From Pyxicephalus adspersus (lineage: Eukaryota; Chordata; Amphibia; Anura; Pyxicephalidae), in the NCBI RefSeq assembly GCF_032062135.1, contig NC_092858.1, forward strand, positions 122,781,050 to 122,845,049: a DNA stretch of 64,000 bases. The letters run 5' to 3'. The notes below the pieces were generated by a model. It saw only the letters and a list, made by a program, of their open reading frames with translations, searched no databases and was not told the DNA's origin. The translations under genes and the position numbers were made by a program. Of this stretch, positions 37,201 through 46,200 are shown one piece after another. Position 1 is the first letter of the stretch, and each line of letters begins with the position of its first letter.

Positions 37201-40200
37201 TGTTTTTTTTAATAAATGCTCCGTACCATAGCAAAAAAAGTAACTTTTAAAGCTTCTTTCAAATCCTGCTTTTCTCATTCTGGTGGCCGTTCTCCCTCCC
37301 CATCCCAGAATTGTCTGTTGTAACACTCTGGGTCTCCTGGGGCTCCTAAGATGTGATGACCATCAATAAAGATGTGCATGCTTTTTTCTAAATGCTGTCT
37401 AATTGCTTGATTACATATATATAAATAAAGCATGGGTGTTGGGAAGTGTTCTTTTATACACAATGATAAGGCATTGCCCTGCGTGCATTGCCAAAATATG
37501 TAGTATATTACTTTTGAGGGTCTGTTTAACCCCTCCCACAATACTTTTTAAATTCAACTTTATTGTATTGATAATCATGAGCAGGATTTGGGTCCTCTTA
37601 CTGAGCATGTTGCAGATATTTCTAGATATCACATAACATGGCAGACTAATTTGTGTTTTGAGTTAGGGTCCAATCTTAGGTTCCGATTTATTACTTTTGT
37701 AATATGCTGATCCTTTGTTGTAAAATGTGATCGGTAATATACTTCAATGGAATTTAATAATTACTTAAATAAGGAATATGATTGTGGTACCACATCCCAA
37801 TTTTATCAAAATTGTAAAATATAAATTCTCCTTGGGGACTTTTTGGTACCTTTTTTGGTACCAATTTAAAATTACAATATTTTATGAAATTTTAACATTC
37901 TTAATATAAAAATTTGTGTGCATATTAAAAACATCACTTTTACAATTTATACATAATGATACAATAAATTAATTACAATAATTTTTATTGATTTATGAAC
38001 TTCTCTTTTTTTTAATGTAACCTATCCTTGATGCATTTCACCTTGCAGCTTCCTCAGAAGGACTTTGAGCTATATCAACAAATATTTAAATGTATATTCA
38101 CAAATTGGATAGAATTCTGATGTTACTTCATCTGTGTTTTGAACATATCTTTAGTCCAAAAAAGAAAGTTTTTTTTTTTTTTTGCATTCTACTTCCACCA
38201 CATTTGTGCGGTAACAGAAAAGGAAAACACCATACTTATATTAATTATTACAGGTCCTTAGGTCACTTCTATCAATATAGAATATAAAGTCCCTAAAGAG
38301 GATTTATAGTGTACATATTTCAATGGGAAACTAAACTTGCCCCTCCTTTCTTGATCGTCTGCACCAATCTCTTCACCTGGTCTTCTTCCAGTTTGGGTCT
38401 TCTCTCATCTTGACTTGGCCAGGCTGAAATGACGCTACTGTAGCACACAAGAGTTCATTCATTCTTGGCAGCTGAGTAAAACCAAGATCGCTTACTGAGT
38501 TGTGCACTTTAACAAAAGATTGTGACCAGGCAGCATGTTTGTTTTATTGCAGAAAAAAACATTTTCCTGCTCAGAATTTTTCTTAGGTTTTGTTCTTAGG
38601 TTTTGTTCTACTTCAAATGATATTGGAGCTGCTAAAGCAGGGGTGTCCAAACTTTTGGTGAGGTGAAAATGTGTGGGGCCCAACCATTTAGCACATACTC
38701 AGGGTTCGTGTGGGGGTGGTTTGCGCGGGCCCTGTATAGCACACGCCCTGTACAGCACACGCCCACCAGGGTGACGTGAGGGATTCCCTGTGCATGGAGC
38801 CCGGTGTCAGTGCGGGCTGCGTGCAGAGCACCTTCTTGGAATCGGAATGGGCGTAGTCCGTGCGTGACCCACACAGCACACGCCCACTATAACGTAGGGG
38901 ATTCCCTGTGCACACATGGGCACTCCCGTACTGCCAATTATGCCCGGCGAGTAGCGGGCCTGATAATTGCTAGGCAGTTGATCAACTCTAATGAAATATA
39001 AAATAGCTTTTTTGTACGTGTGTATTTTATACTGTGGTCAACATTGTTGGTGGGCTGCATATTATTGATTTTATGACAGAGGCTGCAGGCCGGTGGAAAT
39101 CTGAGCACAGGCCACAATTAGCCCCTGGGCCGGACTTTGGACATGTCTGTGCTAAAGGATTGCATTTGAGAGTTTCCATTAAGAGATGCTATTCAAGCTC
39201 CTAATTCAAAGAAGATGCACCTTGCAAAAATAAATCTTTCCATGTTACGTGGACAGGAGGAATACCTCAACTTTAGTTGGTCTTTGCTATACATAATTTT
39301 ATTTCTAATTATTGAAACCACCTTACAACACTTTACTAAGCAATAACTTATGGTTTGCCCCCTTGAAATGACACTACATGTGACATCACTAAGCTAGTCT
39401 TCTCTTTACTCATAATGTATAATTAATGGAGCTGCTCTGCTAATAAACAACTACTATGGATTTTTCACATCTGAGGCTGTTCTGTTTGCAATTATTTTTC
39501 TGACATTTGCTACTTTTGCTTTGCAGTGACTTAAACAATAATGGGGTCATGTCTGTGCAAGAGAACGCCTTTGCTCATATTAAACTTCAGGAATTGTAAG
39601 TAGTGACATAAGTTTGTATGCATGACCAGCAAATAAAATGTTATGTTTGAATGAAGTTGCCTTATTTTATTACTCTTTTTACAGTATTAGGGGAAATACA
39701 CTATGCAAAGAGACCCTGTCAGCAGACCATTACATTTCAGTGAAATTTTACCATAATTATCATTAAATATATTCTTTTTATGTTAATATAAAATAATGCC
39801 ACCCTTTTGTTAGAGGTAATAGCCATCCTTGACATCCAAATGCATTAGATTTGCTGTTTGATGCTTCCCTCTGGAATGTAATGTTAGCAGCTCCTGTCAC
39901 TCCAGTGACACACAATCATATTTACTTTAATTTCTTCCCCTGACAACTACATTAACGGTTAGAAAAAGTCAGAGGGGAAGGAGCTCAGCCAACGCAGAGG
40001 GTATTTGAACAGTGGAAGAGAGGGCTGAGATGTGTAAGGGAAACAGTTTATGGCAGTGGTCCCCAACCTATTGAACTTCACAGACCACTAAATTTAAGGA
40101 CTCTGAATTGCGCATGCGCGGAGAGCCGTGTGTCCCTCAAAGGGGAAGAGCTTCCCCCAGAGTGACGTCATGATGCCAGAACCCTCCCACTATCCCTTTG

Positions 40201-43200
40201 GTCTGAGCCTGCGATGGGAGAGTGGGTGGGTTTGTCCAGAGATACAACCAGCCCACTGCCCTGAGCCTGCAATGCATACGAGAGACATGATCCTTGGCTC
40301 TGGCTGGTGCCACAGACCACAGGTTGGGGAGAAGAAGTTAAATGTTAAAAAGCACATGGCAAAAGAAAATAGCTTATGGTAAAAAAAAAAAGGACACTGC
40401 AAGATTTTTCTGTGTTGTCTGCAATATTTTGTAGTTGGTTTCAGGGTTTCTTAAAGTTATTTAGAATAAAGCCAAAACTTTTTTCTTTTGTTATTATGTT
40501 AAGATTTTTTTAAAACATTTTCTCCATTCATGGTTGATATATTTTTCTGTTGCTTGTTGGATTGCTCTGCATGCCCATTTTTATTGTTAAATGTTCATTA
40601 TATACATGTTTTCTTTTTACAAAGCACTTCTTTCTTTGATAACCTACTGTGTGAATCTTCCTGCAGAATCCTAAACACAAGCAATTTGCTTTGTGACTGC
40701 CAGCTAAAATGGTTTCCTCAGTGGCTCATTGACAGTGGTTTCCAGCATTCAGTTATTGTGAATTGTGCTCATCCTGATTGGCTGTCCGGGCGTTCTTTGC
40801 TCAGCGTGGATTCAGGAGATTTTATCTGCGGTTAGTATTTTAGTTCAATGCTGCTATTGCACGATTTGGGGACTTTTCATTATTTTCCTCCTGCCAATGT
40901 AAGAAAGAACCTATTCAATTTATTTCTTCTTTACAAAGACATAAAAGTTCACGATTGTAAGCAGTTTGCAATGAATATAAATTCATATTAGATGCGGTAC
41001 TTTAAACCAAGGTCTCAACAGCTGTAGATTTAAAAAAAAATTGTTTGGTATCTGGTATTAAAAAAAATATCATCTTCTGCAGAAAATCAATCAGAATTTT
41101 GTTTTATTTTTCTCAATTTAATACACCTTCAAAAAAAATAGTTTTACTATGTGCCCTAGGGGCCCAGAAAAGAACGAATTATCTTTTCAGATATTCAGTG
41201 ACTTAAATCTCACACCACAATACATTGCTTCAATTGCCTGTGAAAAAATACATCTGGGCTACATTATGAGTAGATTGAATGCCGTGTTTAGGGGCCATGA
41301 GGTCATATCTTAATGGTTTATTAAACCCAGTTTGCAGGGTCCTATGCTAGGGTCCTACAGAACCTCTGGTGGCAGGATAGGATGATTACTCCCTAATAGA
41401 TCATTTGTTTTTAATTTGTTACCATCCTAGACATTTCCTTCTAAAAATGGTAGACTGTCAGGCTAGTCCAATCATTTCAATAATTTCTGTTGTTTTGTGT
41501 AAAACCTTCCCAAATAAAAAAAAAAAAGACTAGTTACTGCGGCATTCTCTCCTTGGCAGGGTGCCTGGTCTTAAAACCACCCCCATTTCTGCATTCAACC
41601 TGTAGTTGATTGTCCTGTTAAAATGGGCTTGCTCCTTCCCCTAGCCCTTTTTCCTGCACAGGTTATGTGCAGCACAGTTATCACAGAACTGAGTTTAAAA
41701 AGACACTTGATGCACACAAGGTTTATTTATATGCTATGTATCAGAAATGACATTTAAATAAGTGTTTTGTCCCTGGAGTTGACATATTTATCTAAATGAT
41801 TGTTTCAAACAAAGACTTGAAGTACTGGGTCAGACGCAGACAGGGAACATATATTAGAAAGAGGCAACTTGCTGTCTGCTTTTCTGTTTATTTTACCAAA
41901 TTATATTTTTTTTATTTATGCCAGAAAAACATTCAGTTCTTCTCTGGGTAAAATGCATGATGCCTGAAAATTTTTACTTATATCACAGGATCTTTTGCAA
42001 CCTTTCCTTTCTTTTTTGTTTACACATTCACTTTTTTCTAGAACTAATACCTTAAAAATTATAGTTTAGATGATTGAGCTTTGGAGCTTGCTACAACAGT
42101 CTTAGTCAATATAGTAAAATAGCCAGCAGGCAACAGCTTCCAGTGCTCGTAGGGTTGTGGATTCCATTAGTTAGGATCTATCATTACGACTTTCCTTTGT
42201 CTCCTAACCTTTGCTGCGACATCCTATTCAGAAAATCTTCTGTTACATTTATGCTTGGGGGTAAATCTAAAGTCTTGTTATCCAAAGCTAAATGATAGTC
42301 TACTTCTATATTTTACTGCCCTTCGATTCAAGTATTTCAGAGATACATAAATATCTTGTTTTGTGTATTTTTATAAATGTTTTTATTTTTTTTCCTCCAG
42401 ATAACTTTCCTAAACCACAAATCAAAGTACATCCTGAGACTACCGTGGCATTAAGAGCAATGAATGTTACCTTCACATGTTCTGCTGGCAGTAGCAGTGA
42501 TACTCCCATGTATACGGCATGGAGGAAAGATGGAGAAGTGCTGTATGATGCCAAAGTAGAAACCTTTGCCAGATATTACAAAAATGGAACAGAGCTCACA
42601 GAGTACACTACAGTTCTGCATCTTTTTAATGTGAATTTTACAGATGAAGGGAAATATCAGTGCGTCATCACTAACCATTTTGGTTCCAATTACTCCACTA
42701 AAGCTAAGCTTACAGTCAATGGTATGTGTCTTGATTTTTTTTGCCATCTGTTATCAGTAATATAAAGTATGTTAACAGTTTTGGTAAAGCATGTTTCTGA
42801 ATTGAATTTATTAAATTAGTCTCCCAGTTCTGACCATGTTGTACATTAATTGTCCTAAGCAATTTGTTGCAAGTTCTTGTCCTAATGGGGTTTTAGCTAC
42901 CTAGACAGAAGAAGGGTAATTTTGAATTCCAGTTTTTAGTAAAATGGCAAAAAATGGCATATTTGCTTATCATTTATTACAGAAATGCCTTCATTCCTGA
43001 AAACTCCAATGGATCTGACCATCCGCACTGGTGCCATGGCTCGTTTAGAATGTGCAGCAGAAGGACATCCACCCCCTCAAATTGCATGGCAAAAAGATGG
43101 AGGAACAGATTTTCCTGCAGCCCGAGAACGCCGAATGCATGTTATGCCTGAAGATGAAGTTCTATTCATTGTCAATGTTAAAATTGAAGACATGGGCCTT

Positions 43201-46200
43201 TACAGTTGTACAGCACAAAATGCTGCTGGAAGTATATCTACTAATGTCACACTGACTGTGTTAGGTAAGATTTTATATTAGAATCCTTTGTATCCTAGAA
43301 CATTTAAATAATTGTTATATGTAACTATTGCAGAGCCGAGTAACACATTGGGTTAACTGCTCAGTACATTTTGTATGAAACTGATGATATTACATACATC
43401 ACTACTCGATTAAGGTTCAGTGTGCAGCAAATATCTTGATAGCTTTCCTTTTGTCTCACTAAAAATATGTTGCTTTTATTATGTGCAATCTGTTTGCTTT
43501 TTTAAACCCTATAACTTATTCTGTTGCTTTTGTTTCAGAAACTCCATCATTCATAAGACCCTTAGAAGACAGAACAGTTGCTCGTGGGGAGACTGCTGTA
43601 CTGCAATGTATAGCAGGAGGAAGCCCCGCTCCACGCTTGAATTGGACTAAAGATGATGGGCCCCTGGTGGTCACTGAGCGCCATTTCTTTGCTGCTGCAA
43701 ATCAGCTGCTCATTATTGTGGATGCAGGACCTGAAGATGCAGGGAAATACACATGTAGTATGTCTAATACCCTTGGAACTGAGAGAGGTCACATCAACCT
43801 TTATGTTCTGTCATCGCCTAATTGCGACTCCTCTTCAAATGTCCTAGGCTACGAAGAAGATGGTTGGACAACTGTAGGCATTGTTATAATCGTTGTTGTC
43901 TGTTGTGTTGTGGGAACATCTTTGGTCTGGGTTATTGTCATATACCATATGCGGAGGAAGAATGAAGATTACAGCATAACTAGCACCGGTGAGTATTTAA
44001 TTTTAAACAGATTTCTGCTAAAGTGGCTAGATACGTCTATAAACAGTCAGATTCCTTTCCAATTATGGTGAAATGAAAGGGTCTTGGGTACATTATTACA
44101 TGTTGTATTTTCAGACTAGTTCCCGTCTTAAGCCGCATACAAATACTATATATTTGTGTTCCGGTATAAACTTTTGTGAATTCTAGCAACTCTACAGGTT
44201 TCTCCCAGCATCGCTCAGTGACCCATCTTGTCAATTCACTAAACAGCTGCTCCCTTTTCCTATGGGGACAAACATTGCCTTGCTCATCCCCCCCTCCCCT
44301 TAATTGAAGGAATGGCACTGTCTGTACAGTGTTTGCTCCTGCTTTCCCTGAAAACAGTCCTGAATAAATATTTCCATCAACAACAGTCTTTTATGTAGTG
44401 TAACTAGGGTATCATTGGTAAAATTTAACGTATGGAATAATTACCTTCAGACGATTTCCACTTTATTCTGTTATCCGTTTACTAGGTGAACAGTTTGTAT
44501 GGTATTTAGCAACCCTTTGTAAAACATTATTTGCCTCTTCTCCCACCCCTTCCAATTTTCTAGGAGCAGAACAGGGTAATCACATTTTGACATAGAAATA
44601 AAGCTTTCTTTTTTTCACTTCTTTGATATGCTAAGTCAAATATGACACAACATACACAGTTCAGATTTCTGTACCTGGCAACTAGAGAACTATGGTTAGG
44701 AGAATGTGAGAAATATTCTTTTAAGAGCTCAGGGTATAGTTATGTATTTTACCTTTTAGGGCAAATCATTTAAATCATGCAAGATCATTTTGCTTTAATA
44801 AGTTTTTTATGTTGTGATGCATGATAATGATTGACATTTTGTTAAAATAAGTATTTTATCTCTTAAACTAATTTAGTTCTAGAAGGTTTATACAGAAAGC
44901 ACTAGATGTTCTTTGATTGTACAGCTTACTACTTAGCAGACTCAAAAGCATTCCCAAATCTCTTTCCAAACATCTGATAAAGCAAAATGCTTTATATGTA
45001 GGATATTGCCATTTCATACGGGGTGCGTGGGAGTTATATTTCGAACACATTAAATTAATTGCCTTTTAAAAAGTGTGTTTATGGCAACTTTTTTATTCTC
45101 AATTTTACATGCCATTTGCTAAGTGGGTTTGTTATACAAAAGCTTGGTGTCCTAATTAAAAAAATGTATTGGTTGCAATTGTTCGTAAATTGTGACCGCT
45201 ATACATACAACAGTAATCTGAAAGTCTGTAAATAAAAAGAATGTTGGGTTATTGCAGAAGAGATTCTTCTGAGGAAAGTCTTATATCCTATATAGTCTTA
45301 CAGACGACTCCTAGATACGAACAGGGTTTTCTTGCTCCCTTGTGTGCAGGACAGAAGCTCGATAGGGGGGGGGGTTTGCATGACTTGCAGAAAAAAATCT
45401 TTTGCTAAACACAGCTGAGGTTGTGGGTGATCTTAGGGGGTGAGCTCTTTCTGCAGCCTCTTGTTACTCTTTAGTGACAAACTCTGCAGTTGTTTCTTTT
45501 TGCATATCAAAGCACAGCTTGCTTCAGAAGTTAATGAATGTCTAGGCTTCATAAAGATTTTTTTTTTTGCTTTGTGAATAACTCACAGTGAGGATTGTAT
45601 ACAGTAACTAACACCATTTTGCCTAATAATTTGTTGAGAAAAACATCTGTCCTAATTGCATTTAATTAAAATATGTACATGTTCCGACTTACATACAAAT
45701 TCAACTTAGGAACAAACCTACAATCCCTATCTTGTATGTAACCCGGGGACTACCTGTATAGATATTTTTGAACCATTATTTAGAAAGTCATGGGTATTTT
45801 CACTACATCTGATTAATTTACAATAATGCTCGTGATTTGACAGATTTTCTTTTTTTCTTCACAGAGGACATGAATTTACCTGCTGACATTCCAAGCTACC
45901 TTTCTTCCCAGGGAACATTGTCAGAGCCACCAGAAGGATACAGTAATTCTGAAGCTGGCAGCCACCAGCAGCTTATGCCTACTGCCAGTGGCTGTGTTCA
46001 CAAAGGAACCGATGGTATAGTAGTTTTATATGTTTTACTTTATTCAAATGAGAGATGTCTGTGTTCCAATCCAATATCATTCTGACTCAGTTGGCCATGT
46101 TGAATATATATTGCAATATATCCAACCCAAGTAACAATGTATTATTGCTTACATTTGCTAGAAAATATGTAAAGCTATAGTGTGCAGAGGGTTAATTCCA

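Noticed and set aside
40371..40379. GCTTATGG as right-hand target duplication of the hAT-like repeat at 40054 (left flank GTTTATGG)
   Set aside because: 7 of 8 bases match, but the sequence just inside has no inverted CAGTGG terminus, so this is probably chance.
43420..43847. Alternative frames over LRIG2 exon 15
   Set aside because: Shadows of the Ig3/TM coding frame.
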